NCBI RefSeq assembly: GCF_905475395.1
Contig: NC_058340.1
Location: 54,910,181 to 54,974,180, forward strand
Direction of reading: 5' to 3'
Length of the DNA: 64,000 bases
Source of the DNA: Chrysoperla carnea
Taxonomy: Eukaryota; Arthropoda; Insecta; Neuroptera; Chrysopidae
Position 1 is the first letter of the stretch. Each line of letters starts with the position of its first letter. Of the stretch, positions 36,001 to 47,144 are shown in pieces. The notes under the pieces are model-generated. The model searched no databases, was not told the origin of the DNA, and saw only the letters and a list, made by a program, of their open reading frames with translations. The position numbers and the translations under genes are program-made.

Positions 36001-36819
36001 TGTTTATCTATTATATTTTGCACCCTATTGTATATTAATTAGCTTAGGAACTAAATAGCTTACCTTGAAATGAAATTCAATAAAAACCAAATTACAAAAC
36101 AAATTCATAAAAATAACCATGATTATTAGGTACAAAAAATATTAATAATAATAAAACAAAACACAAAAGATTGATGCACCAAGAAAAACAAAACACTAAC
36201 AAAACTTTAAAGCACTTAAATTAAACAATCAACAAAACACTAACGTCAAACTAATAAAAAAATGTTTTTTTTTTAAATTCACCAAAAAAAATAAAATTAT
36301 TAATTATAATGTTGATATCATCAGTTGTGTCGACAGATTATTTTATTCTTTCACAAAAAACAATGATTATTATTTGTCTTAAATTTTGTCTCTAAATTTG
36401 AATAAACCTCCCATGTATGTATAATGAATAAAAAAATACATATAATATACATCTGTTCACTGGTTGAATGGTTTATTAATAATAATATATGCAGATTGTT
36501 TTGAATCTTATTCTCTCAATGGTTTAAGATTATTATTATTATTATTTTAGCTTAGAGATGAGGATGCAAATGTATATGTATATGTTATGTATGTAATGTG
36601 TGGACTATGTGGTGGTGATCACTTCACGCTTCTGGAGTAAATAAATAATATTATGTACATAGCATACAGATATGTTATATTAAAAAATAAATAAATAAAT
36701 AATAAATATATATGTAAAACAACTATTTTATTTATTTATATTTATATAAATATTTTTATATACATATACATGTATAAAGTTGTTCAAAAATTATGGAGTT
36801 TCGAAGTAATTACAATCTA
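33100..36819. other. Long gene-free AT-rich stretch
   Basis: About 3.7 kb with no supported gene. It holds a TTA microsatellite at 36529-36548 and AAAT-type simple repeats near 36690. Confidence 0.5.
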
Positions 36820-36823
36820 TGAC

Positions 36824-36848
36824 GTCAACGAAGCATTCCTTCGTTGAC
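36824..36848. repeat. Perfect 10-bp stem hairpin
   Basis: GTCAACGAAG and CTTCGTTGAC are separated by CATTC. Short, of unknown role. Confidence 0.7.
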
Positions 36849-36919
36849 ATTCGTTGAAAAATAACAAATTAGAATCACACGGTCACTGTATTTAAAAATC
36901 ATACATAGAGAACTCTAAC

Positions 36920-37010
36920 TTCAATTTGTTTCCTAATTAACTTGGTGTACCACAAGGTAGGATTATGGGTCCAAAATCCAATTTATATACATCTCATACA
37001 GATCCACAAA
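36920..37010 (+). pseudogene. LINE reverse-transcriptase remnant
   Basis: One frame reads LGVPQGRIMGPKSNLYTS then HTDP. This resembles the conserved GVPQGSxLGPxLFxxYTxD block of non-LTR reverse transcriptases. Only this motif survives, and sequence to the right belongs to another repeat. Confidence 0.6.
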
Positions 37011-37390
37011 AATACCAATTTGAATGTCCCGGTAATGTACTTTATTTAGTTAACTACTATATACGTATATAACACTAGCTATATAACAACCAAAACTGAC
37101 ATAGCCACACAGACCACACACTATACAATACATACAGAACGAACCACGTACAATGTATATACTCGCCAATAGATGACAAGAAGAGTCATATTTTGCAGTT
37201 TATATTTCAGTTTTTCCTGAAAACACGAATAAAACGACGTTTTCTAAAAATGAAACCTAGCACGATTTTTTGCCTCAAAAACTCCCTACATACATAATTT
37301 AATGAAAATCGTTGGAGCTATTCCGAGATTCCAAATATATGAATATACAAGAATTGATCGTTTAAATATATGGATATTGTAATAAGTATA
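37011..37390 (+). repeat. Dispersed repeat (CAATAGATGxCA family), copy 1
   Basis: TGTCCCGGTAATGTACTTTA, GCCAATAGATGACAAGAAGA, GTCATATTTTGCAGT and ATGAAACCTAGCA occur in the same order as at 46083-46290. That copy lacks the central part. Confidence 0.6.
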
Positions 37391-37394
37391 TTAG

Positions 37395-38340
37395 ATTTCA
37401 AATAAACTATTCGAAATATTTTTGTATCATTCGAAAGAAATTTATTCAGCTGTTACAACTAGTGCCGTAAATCAGTACCCGTTACTATCGAATTGTTACG
37501 TTAGTCTTTACTTTCGATACATATTTAATAAAATTTCAATTGGTAAGATTTTTTGTCAGTAATATTTCCACTGAATAAGTCAAAGTGTATATATTCTAAA
37601 TAAGAAATTTGAGTAACATAAGTAAAATACGAGTAACGAGATAAATTTGTGAGTAACGTTTCAGTACTCGGTACTTGATGGTGTACCCATTACTTAGTAT
37701 TCGGTACATACGGTTTATTACAGCTCTAGTTACAACACTAGCATAAGGCCAGTTTTTCAAACGCAAATGAAATAGCATATTTGGGAATCAACCTTAAATA
37801 AAATGCATGACATACATTGAAAATTCAATATTACTTTCTAACAAATTTAAGTAATTATGCAATTTCGTCTCTTATTTTCACAAATTTATAATGCAACAAA
37901 TTTATTTGCTATTTTTCAGTAACTTTAATTTGACATTTACTATAGCATTTACATGTTGAAACAATTGAAAATAAGTCATATTTTAAAAAATTGATTTATT
38001 GCAAATTTTATAAAAATAACAGCCCTGCGATCAATTTATCTGTCCTCTCCACCTACCATGATCCCTGCCAATAGATTAAAAGATATGAAACACATTTAAT
38101 TTTGAACAACTTGATAATTACGAATATGCATAATAAGTAGTAAGAAAAAAACATTGTAGTTATTGGTTTGTTTAATAAATAAATGGATATGATATTTATC
38201 TGCGTTCCTTTTTTAATCAATGATTTTATTCTTGGATTTTAACTCTTTTTTTTTAAACATTCATTGTGTTGTGTGGTGTTGATCATATTTATCAGAGATA
38301 ATTATTATACATAGACATATTAAAATTGATAAGAAGTGCA
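37395..38340. other. Gene-free stretch
   Basis: GAGTAAC/AGTACTCGGTAC-rich patch near 37610-37710. Nothing recognised. Confidence 0.4.
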
Positions 38341-38933
38341 AACAAACATGTCACTGAATTAATTGTTAAAATACCCTGAATAGAAAGTGTTGAAAAGCAG
38401 TGCATGCATTATTTTTTATAAATTAGAAGTATTTCGGCCGCCATTTATTTTGTTTTTGAAATCTTCGAAAATTTTCCAAATTATTCTCTTGAATTCTTTA
38501 TCTTCACTAGTTGAAGCTACCTGCAAATTTTCACATCTCTATCACTTATAGTTTTGGAGAAAATGGACACCAAGTTTTGTCCCATTTTGCTCCCTTACGG
38601 GTAAGCAGTGAGGTTAACGAAAAAATGTTTCTAACAAAAGTTGTCTATTTTTTATAACAAACATTTTTTCATTTAAACTTTTGTTCTATTTCCAACGTTT
38701 TACAAGATCCAATTGATCAATGTTGCTCATTTAACGTACTTAGTCCTGGCCACGCTATAAAAATTTCATCTTGATATCCCTTTACGTTTTTGAGTTATTG
38801 TGATCATAGAAGGACATATGGACAGACTAACAGCCGGAAATGGACTAATGAGTTAATTTTTGTTCAGAACATCAATATTTTTAAGCGTTACAAACTTGGG
38901 ACTAAAATTAGTATACCTTGATATATACAAAGT
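38341..38933 (-). mobile_element. HINE-like element, diverged longer subfamily
   Basis: In reverse complement the family blocks are present (TAATTTTAGTCCCAAGTTTG, GAAATTTTTATAGCGTGGCC, AACAAAAGTTTAAATGAAA). An extra block, GGTGTCCATTTTCTCCAAAA, precedes a degraded 3' end (GTCACTGAATTAATTG on plus). The GTCY tract is nearly lost. Confidence 0.65.
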
Positions 38934-40649
38934 ATAATAATGATTCTTACAACAGAATATGAGACAAAAAGTGGAATAAAACTAAAATTGTTGTGTTTCA
39001 ACACGAAAGACAGATAAAAGATTAAACTGAAATTACACACTAGCAGAATGATAGAATTTCTCTCTTGACTGAATTTCTCACTTTGAATTGAAGTCTCTTT
39101 TCGATTATTTAGAAAATTCTCGAGATTAGAAAGATTTTACCAGATTTTATAGAAATCAAGAATGTTAACTAAAAGTTAAAAACAAGACTTAGCAAGTTTA
39201 TTACAACATTATAACAAAAACTGTACAAACTGACGTTAATAGGAAAACTGAATTATAAATGAGGCCAAAGGAGAAATCGAATATCTTGGTTTAACAATAT
39301 AATGAAGTATATCTCAATAATGTTTCAGCAACTTATTTAGTTAATTTGTTGGAGACAAAGAATTTTGAAACCAGGAATATCACGTATAGGACAAAGTAAT
39401 TTATCATTTGCATTGCGCTTCCACCATATTTATTAAACAGATTGACAAAAATTCAAAATTCAAATTTCTATTTCGACTTTATCGAATTGCTATAGCTATG
39501 TTTTGATGTTGACTAAATTTTTTTCACACTTCAGGTGAAGAATTCTCACTGCACGGACAGAAAAGTGAAGTTGGTTTTTTAAAATCTTTAGAAGTACTCA
39601 AAAAACGATATATAAAAATTCCTTGTAATCTAATATTCTTTAGTTATCATCTTCGGAGAAAGGACCCTCTTAACTTTCAAAGCTTGTTATGGTATCAAGT
39701 CTAATTTTACATTTTTACGAGTAATGGAGCAAATACGGATAACAGCCATCAACCCAGTTATATTGATATGATGGCCTCAAAAAATAAAAAATTTATAAAC
39801 TGAAAGTTGAGATAATCGTATATGGTGAGAAAACTATAATTCTTTTTAAGTGCTTTTTGAAGGGCTGATAAAGATTAGGTTAAAGGTAATAAAGAAAATT
39901 GAAGCTTAAACTAGGACTTCTCGCCTCTTGTAAACTGCTTGCATTAGCTTTTACATATTGTGTTGGTAATGACTTTCTGATTATTTGACGAAAATAAAAG
40001 AAAATAATCATTTAAAAATTTTGATGAAAAACTCTATTCATTGCCGTTAATGCGTAGGGATGGATTAAGACAGTTTGCGAAACTTTTTTTACCTAACGAA
40101 TATTTCCTTTCGTAAATCTTTTTTACGCTACCTTCAGGTCATCTATGTTATATGGACACAGTAAAATGAGTGATGAAACTTCACCGCCGTAAAGGTTATT
40201 AAGCATACAGAATATTAAAGCGTGCCATTTTATAATGAAGTTAGATTTTTGCCTTACAAGATTTAAACTATCTATACATTTTCTTTACTTTTAGGTAAAT
40301 ACTTAAAATGGTGTTTTTTTGCTAGAGCTGTTACAGTGTAGATGATAACAAAAAAAGGTAACTGAACAGTGTATACACACTCACACACCTGAGAATTGCA
40401 TTATGCTGCTAAGCAAGCATTACCACGAATACATTATTCCATTTGAAACACTTAAGATTATTTGCATATTTCTTTCTTATTTCAAGATAGAATATTTTCT
40501 TGTATACATAAAAATCGTTAGGCTGAACAGGCGTATGCTTATAATTTCTTTTTGATAGAAGGACAATCCTGCAAAAATACATAAAAAATTCATCTGTGCA
40601 AAAATATGGTCCCAACAATAAACGCATATACAGAAAATGGACCTAATTT
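38934..40649. other. Gene-free stretch containing one TGGTGGAAGCGC site
   Basis: Apart from the site at 39415-39426 nothing is recognised. The frame at 40409-40627 has no domain. Confidence 0.45.
39415..39426 (-). promoter_or_regulatory. TGGTGGAAGCGC site 5 (minus)
   Basis: GCGCTTCCACCA on the plus strand. On the minus strand the word is followed by AATGCAAATG. Unique flanks. Confidence 0.5.
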
Positions 40650-40650
40650 C

Positions 40651-40850
40651 CACCGACTAGTTTTGGAGAAATCTATGAAAACAGATCATCCATCTACCGT
40701 TTTCCCATAAAGCCAATGTTTAAATATGCCTACTTTTAAAGTTATTTTTTTATTTAAATAATGAAGTCCTCCCCCTAAAACTTTCCCCTAACCCCCTCCC
40801 CCTAAAACTTTCAGAATTAGTTTAGACTTAGTCCAATTTCATATAAAAAT
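40651..40850 (+). repeat. Interspersed repeat, copy related to 52620-52800
   Basis: GTTTTGGAGAAATCTATGAA, AATATGCCTACTTTTAAAGT, AACTTTCAGAATTAGTTTAG and ACTTAGTCCAA are shared in order with 52630-52790 and, in part, with 55588-55640. Confidence 0.6.
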
Positions 40851-40876
40851 AATAATTAACAATTTTTTGCTCATTA

Positions 40877-41018
40877 ATAAATAGAAACATTTGCGCCACT
40901 AACTCATGAAAAAAAAACTTACTTCTAATATTTCACAACTAAGAAACACATTCCATGAGGTCTTAGCAAAATGCGAGCGGTTTCTTTATTTTCCTTTATT
41001 AGCCGATTTTTGTAACAT
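40877..41018 (+). repeat. Dispersed repeat ending GCGAGCGGTTTCTTT, copy 1
   Basis: AATAAATAGAAACATTTGCG, CACTAACTCATG and AAATGCGAGCGGTTTCTTTA. It matches 51279-51400 on plus and 51010-51075 on minus. Confidence 0.6.
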
Positions 41019-41031
41019 CCTTTACTGTACT

Positions 41032-41838
41032 ATTAATAAAAAAAATTTTGTGTGACATATTAAAAAATCGAAAAACTTATTCGAAAATCGAAAATTAAAG
41101 GTAAATAAACATTTTGTGCCTGAAAATCATGATGATTCATAAAATAAAATAACTGAAAATGGTGAATTTTGTTGAAAATTGAAAATGTAAAAACGGTTCT
41201 TGTTACAGTTTCGTAGTACAACCACGTACAACAGTTTAAAGTATGTGACAAAAATGAAACACTGCCCTCATGCAAAAGAATAATTACACGTTACTGTATA
41301 TCATTAAATAAATACATTTATATAGACAAGGACTAATTTGGTTCATATTATACTTACCACCTACGGAAGATTCTTTCCATTTGCAATGGTTAAATTTAGA
41401 TAAATAGCTATTTAAAATAAAAATATGTATGTATTAAAATGAGAGGTTCATATCTTTTAATTCAGAATGTTTCATTTATTTAATGAACTACACGCACTTT
41501 TTGTACACATTTAACATAGATGGTCTCTAATTATTTAATCCAGTTTGTTTTATACAAAAAATTTTTAACAAAATGGTGCATGTTTATTGTCATACACAGG
41601 CAGTGCTATTCCTTAAAACTAGGATTTAAATACTAAACAAATATCGCTAAGTACTTGAGAACCTTGGTACAATACCATTATGTATCAAGGAACTCATTCT
41701 AATATACCTAGAATCATCATCACTGGTTGTACCTTATGGGACTCTCTTCACCATGAAATCGTTACGATTCAGTCTCAGAATTCACTACTTTGAACATCCA
41801 ACAACAGCTAACTTACAATTAAAGAATACAATTTTAAC
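41032..41838. other. Gene-free AT-rich stretch
   Basis: Nothing recognised. Confidence 0.4.
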
Positions 41839-42240
41839 AAGTGAAAACAAACAATTGACTGAGTTAGAAGAAGTACTGAGAAGAGTATAAATTAGAAGAA
41901 AATCAACTCTCTTATAGTCTTGGAGAAAATGAAAACCAAAGTTTTGTTACAAACAAAAGTTGTTTCAAACGGACCCAAGACCGAATTGACCTAAGTTGCT
42001 CATTAACGAACTTAGCTTCACTTTTTACGTCCTGAGCACGCATATTAAAATTTCAGCTTAATAACTCTTTTTTTTTGCGTTATGGTGTCCACAAACGGAC
42101 AGACAGGCAGACAGGTAGGCGTACAACCGGAAATGGACTAATTAGGTGTTTTTATGAACACCTATACCAAAATTTTGTTTGTAGCATTAATATTTTGAGG
42201 CGTTACAAACTTGGGACTAAATTTAGTATAAATTCAAGGT
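41839..42240 (-). mobile_element. HINE-like element, internally deleted copy
   Basis: The plus strand begins AAGTGAAAACAAACAATTGA followed by CTGAGTTA (3' end reversed) and ends near GTTACAAACTTGGGACTAAA followed by TTTAGTATA (5' end reversed). The 3'-side TATACATGGTAT partner is lost and the interior is about 150 bp shorter than a full copy. Confidence 0.7.
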
Positions 42241-42244
42241 ACAT

Positions 42245-42939
42245 CACTTTGCAAATTTGAAACTGGAACATAGTATGATAACTTACTTACCAATAACAAT
42301 GATGAATATGCAAGTGGATAGCCAGAATAATTGAAAATTTTATATTTAGTTTATTCGAAAACAAAACCACATTGTCTACCAGTCTCCAGTCTACTTACAT
42401 TTAGATAAAATTTCTTCATCTGCCAAGAAACTACAGACCGTACCCTACCTATTATTCTCTCACAATAATTTTTTTCGAAATAATAAAAATGAAAGAAAAG
42501 TATTATATCCATGGTATCGACACATCCGTTATACAATTTTACTGAACCATTTGGTCAATGAAATACAATTAATATAATGCATAGGTATGTAAGAAAGATT
42601 AGTACGTTTATATATTTTATTCAATGATAAACGTGGGTAGTAGCTACTCATTCACTAGCTAGACACCAGATTGGTCAGTTTTATTCTTCACAAAGTAAGA
42701 CAAATATAAAATACTTGTATAACTTATTTATAGAGAATAAAATTTGAATCATTTTGATTAATGTAAACTAGAATACCAACTAATTATTGAGAATTAAGTA
42801 ATTGAAAAGTTCAAAAGGGCTGTAACAACACAGATGATCATTTATAACGCATTTATACTAAGGATGAAATTTTTTCGGTTGATATAAAGACCACAAAAAT
42901 GTTTTTATAATAATACGTCTTCTAGACCAGTTTTTTAAC
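42245..42939. other. Gene-free stretch
   Basis: Nothing recognised. Confidence 0.4.
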
Positions 42940-43425
42940 CAACTACCTGTGTTACCTCAGAACTTTCGACTGGGTACACCGATTAATGATTCTTTATCTG
43001 TTTGAAAGCTGGTGCTTCCTGTGTGGTCCCCTTTCATTTTGGTCCAGTTCTGACAACGGCATTCATGAGAAAACCATAAAAGTCTTAAATTTGCATTAAG
43101 TATGCACTACAAGAGGACGAATAACTCAATATCACGACAATCGATTTCGATGATCCTTTTTTAGTGACAAATTAGTTAGTGTACTTCAGATTCACTAAAA
43201 ATCACAAAATAAAAAAAAAACTTTTAACAAGAAGAAAACCGACTTCAAAAGAATAACTTTTCCAAAAAAAATTAATATGCACTAAAAAGTAAAAAAATAA
43301 CGATAATATAATGTAGTTAAAATTATTGTTATTTTTGGAGTTGGTGTCAACCAAGCTAATATAGCAAACTGTTCTATCAGAGTTGTTTCCTTGGCTGACA
43401 CCGACTCCGAAAATAACAATTTTCT
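42940..43425 (-). mobile_element. GAAGTCGGTT fold-back element, copy 2
   Basis: The reverse complement matches the 12828-13475 element: body with ATATTGAGTTATTCGTCC and GCCGTTGTCAGAACTGGACC, then one full arm with GAAGTCGGTTTTC and GGAGTTGGTGTCAACCAAG. The second arm is cut to about 30 bp (GGCTGACACCGACTCCGAAA), so only the innermost part still folds back. Confidence 0.7.
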
Positions 43426-43429
43426 TTAA

Positions 43430-43973
43430 AATTTAACTAATCTTTTACAATCTTCTAAAAATCAAATATCAAGAAATTCTCGTTCTATTATGTTAAAAAT
43501 ATATTGTCTGCAAAAGTGATAAAATTAATAATATAAAAATTTAATTAATATTCTTTATAATAACCAAAAAAAAATTGTTTTTTCAATTAAACTACAATTT
43601 AATTAATTACATAATTTCTACCCTAATTTACATAAAATATCAATAAAATGTTCCGTTTAATATTCAAAAAAAAGAATTGCATCCTTAATACATAATAATT
43701 ATTAATACTTATTACAATAACCACTTTCAAATTATGTATTATATTTTTAAATGCCTTTAAGTCTATATAATTTATCAAAACTACAACTATTAATTATTTA
43801 TAAAATAATAATAATTATTAATTATAAATAATACAGATATTTTTATATTATTAACATATCCATATGTTGTTACATATAGGTAATACTTATAGATACATAA
43901 TATAACATACTGAGAACCAAAACAAATCAGACAATCACTTTATTTTTGCGGTGAAAACCAACCACTAGAAACT
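43430..43973. other. Gene-free, very AT-rich stretch
   Basis: Runs of TTAATTAT and ATAAT. Nothing else recognised. Confidence 0.4.
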
Positions 43974-43985
43974 GCGCTTCCACCA
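43974..43985 (-). promoter_or_regulatory. TGGTGGAAGCGC site 6 (minus)
   Basis: GCGCTTCCACCA on plus. On minus it is followed by AGTTTCTAG, the one site without the G + A-run. Confidence 0.5.
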
Positions 43986-44115
43986 ACGACCTTATAATCT
44001 CCTAAACCTATGGAACATAGTGAATTAAGAGCCAGGCCGAAAAAATTCTCTGAATTTACTAAATCTGATCATTTGACGATTGATTATAGTAGTTGTGTAC
44101 ACACACAAACTACAG

Positions 44116-44121
44116 TCAGTC
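44116..44121 (+). promoter_or_regulatory. Initiator-like TCAGTC in a CpG-containing patch
   Basis: TACAGTCAGTCAAGTGAACG matches the arthropod initiator core TCAGTC with a GC-containing downstream part. Further CAGTCAGTCAGTT copies lie at 44250-44277. No exon is evident downstream, so this is weak. Confidence 0.2.
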
Positions 44122-44537
44122 AAGTGAACGGTAGAACACGTGTCACATATATGCTATCAATTCGTTAAGATTTCCGTGGTATTTAAATGAATTTACTAAA
44201 GCTAAAAATTGTTATACAGATTTTATATTGCATATTAATAACAGTTATGTCAGTCAGTCAGTTAAATGTCAGTCAGTACTAATGTATGTACACTGTATGT
44301 CATACAGGCCTTAACTATATTTAGTATCACAGCTACAGTTATAAATCTCCAACTGTGGGAAATCATTTCTAGTCGTTTTCGTAAACAATAAAAAAGTATA
44401 CAAAAACTTATTTTTGGCAAGTTTATAATTATAAAAATAAGATATTAACATTACTTCGGACACCAAAATAAGTAAATGTGGATTTTTTTACTGCCTACTA
44501 TATTTCGTAGCTTATACCTATAATAATTATACAGGTA

Positions 44538-44690
44538 CTAGCTTGATACCCGCCTGTTTCACAGGGCTTAAAAGTATAAAAAAACCGCTTTATAGCCTCC
44601 ACCTCTCTTTATGTGCACAGTTTTCAATTTTGCTAAATGTAAAATAGTCATAATTCATTGAGTATATCAGAAAAGTTGGCCATGAATGGT
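44538..44690 (-). mobile_element. Helitron-like 3' end
   Basis: On the minus strand it ends AAACAGGCGGGTATCAAG then CTAG followed by T. From memory this is the insect Helitron-like terminus with CTAG between A and T. The other end is not identified. Confidence 0.45.
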
Positions 44691-44691
44691 T

Positions 44692-44831
44692 TGACATATA
44701 CTATTTTAAATTTTTGTTGAATACTTTAATTTATGGTTCAAAATGATGATTTTAGATCTGCTCCATCTATAATCATCATTTTGAACCATAAATTAAAGAT
44801 TTCTGTAAAAATTTTAAAATAGTAAATGTCA
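44692..44831. repeat. Hairpin-forming inverted repeat, arms about 60 bp, loop about 18
   Basis: TGACAT...ACTATTTTAAATTTTTGTT...TTAATTTATGGTTCAAAATG followed by ATGATT pairs with AATCATCATTTTGAACCATA...TTAAAATAGTA...ATGTCA. The inner 30 bp are nearly perfect. It lies between a Helitron-like end and a HINE-like copy. Confidence 0.75.
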
Positions 44832-44842
44832 GATTTAATTTT

Positions 44843-45411
44843 TTTTATACCATGTATATATGAAATATACATAGTATATTAAGTTTAGTCCCAAGTTTAT
44901 AACGCTTAAAAATAATGATGCTGGGAAAAAAATTTTGTCATAGGTGTTCATAAAATCACCTAATTATTCCATTTCCGGTTGTCCGTCCGTCCGTCTGTGG
45001 ACACGATAATCAAAAACGAAAAATGATATCGAGTTGAAATTTTTACAGCGTACTCAGGACGTAAAAAGTGAGGTCAAGTTCGTAAATGAGCATCATAGGT
45101 CAATTGGGTCTTGACCGGTTTGGTCCGTAGGACCCATCTTGTAAACCGTTAGAGATAGAACAAAAGTTTAAATGTAAAAAATGTTCCTTATCAAAAATTA
45201 AACAACTTTTGTTTGAAATATTTTTTCGTAAACATCACTATTTACCCGTGAGGGCGTCAATTAGGCGGAAATTTTATAATATGTACTATACTTGATTATC
45301 AGTTATGTATGTGTCATATGTTTGAATGTGTAATGTGATAAAGAAATCAACACTGACTATGCATGGTATTTCAACAATTAACCCAGTCAACTGTTTGTTT
45401 TCACTTGTTTT
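44843..45411 (+). mobile_element. HINE-like element, copy 5 (near complete)
   Basis: All family parts in order, including GTCCGTCCGTCCGTCTGTGG, GGCGGAAATTTTATAATATG and the hairpin CAATTAACCCAGTCAACTG. It has a small insertion (GACCGGTTT) at the GTCTTG/GTCCGTAGG junction compared with the otherwise very similar copy at 12022. Confidence 0.75.
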
Positions 45412-45429
45412 AATATATCATTCTAAATT

Positions 45430-45535
45430 ATAGCTCATGTGGTATTCTGATATATGAGCTATATTACTGTACAGTTTCATTAAAAACCGTTCGCTAGTTT
45501 TAACAAACAAACAAACAAACATCATTACACTTGTA
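45430..45535 (+). repeat. Insect repeat tail with (CAAA)n
   Basis: ACCGTTCGCTAGTTTTAAC followed by (AAAC)4 and ATCATTACACTTGTAAATT. It resembles the tail ending near 32560. Confidence 0.45.
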
Positions 45536-45539
45536 AATT

Positions 45540-46080
45540 ATTACAAATAGAATCGCTTCGATAAAGTTCCAAAGCATCAATGCTTTGAAGTATCAAGAAA
45601 AATGGTAATATCGTTTTTCTTTGGAGAACATCTCCCACGTTATATGTCATTTGATGAATGTCATAATTATTTCTCGATTCTCTAAGATTTTCAGTGTAAT
45701 TATTGGAAGATTTTTTTTTTCGGAATAATAAATTCATATTTATAATTTATGCAAGAACATACAAGGTATATTTAAATGGTGATAAATATTTTAAATATAA
45801 TAAATGAATTTGCTTATATTAAGTTCTAATGATTAACATTTATTATTAAATATTTATATTTATTTATATGTATTGTATTATATATATTTCTATAATAAAT
45901 GTATATCAGATTTAATATTTAATCATAGGAGTATGAATGAATTGTTAGTATAAGTTGTTTTTGATGGTTGGATACTTCTAAATGTAATAGAGCATATAAA
46001 ATAAATATCTGGATGACCGATGCTTAGCTCGATATTTTTTTAGTTAAAAAGACACAAATTTTATCACTAATATAAGAACT
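45540..46080. other. Gene-free AT-rich stretch
   Basis: Nothing recognised. The 70-codon minus frame at 45525-45737 has no domain. Confidence 0.4.
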
Positions 46081-46082
46081 CC

Positions 46083-46290
46083 ACATAAATACAAATTTTA
46101 ATGTCCTGGCTATATATACTTTATTTCGTTAACTACGATATACACCAATAGATGTCAGGAACAGTCATATTTTGCAGTATATGTTTCAGTTTTTCATGAA
46201 AAGACGGATAAAATGGCGTATTTTAAAAATGAAACCTAGCAAAATCGACTTTTCACCCCAAAAAAAACCCTGCATACTTATTTTGAATTG
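46083..46290 (+). repeat. Dispersed repeat (CAATAGATGxCA family), copy 2
   Basis: TTTCGTTAACTACGATATAC, CCAATAGATGTCAGGAACAG, TCATATTTTGCAGT and AATGAAACCTAGCA, parallel to 37011-37390 with a central deletion. Confidence 0.6.
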
Positions 46291-46294
46291 CTCG

Positions 46295-47144
46295 TTTAAA
46301 TTTATAAGATAGGATAACAAAACATCCTAATTCAAAAAACAGTATGTTACATAACATACAGATTACTGAAAGTGGGCTTCGTCATTTAACGATAAGGGGT
46401 TCGCGATATGATTTATGTAATTGAGACTGGATGTTTGGTACAATTCGATGACTTGATTCGAAATCCATTAATGGTCACATTCAAGAGCATTAATTCTTAT
46501 TTGAGTATTAATTAAGAGGATTCATTACTGAAAATGTCCGCAGATGAAACTTTTCAAGCTGATTTAAAAAGAATACTTTTAATTTATTTTTAGCTAGACA
46601 GAAAGACTGTCTTGAACTCTTTCGCAAAAGTGATAAATTTTCTTTTACACCTGGTCATGATAAAAACGAAATATAAAAATTAACTTGATGCTGGATGAGA
46701 ATTTAGGTTAAAATTGTCCAAAATGACTCCCAAAATCGAATCAAGTTTTGAATATGTATATGTTAACTTTCATTAAAATAAAAAAACCGCATTTTCTTTT
46801 ATAATAAGATTTTTTATTTTCTTTACGGGTGGAAGGGGCTAGTTTGTTCGATGTCGCCTAGGAACTTCAACAGGGGACGTAAATTAAAACAGCAGTTTCC
46901 AAATTTTTTTTATTTCCATTCAAAATAATTTTTTATAAAATTAATCTTAAATCAAGGGTCGCGTACGGTGGTACTTGTCGAAGGTCTCACGGGCATCCCA
47001 ACGGATGCGCGAAACGATAGGACAGCGAGCATTCACTACCCGACAATTTAAATCTACGCCAACCTTATTAATTTAGATCGAGGTAGTAATATTTTTAAGT
47101 TTTTTGTCTACAAATAAATTTTGCGTTCTAAAAATTTAGATTTT
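46295..47144. other. Gene-free stretch with a GC-rich patch
   Basis: 46963-47040 is conspicuously GC-rich for this window (GGTCGCGTACGGTGGTACTT, CACGGGCATCCCAACGGATG). I could not assign it. It may be the end of a retroelement. Confidence 0.35.
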
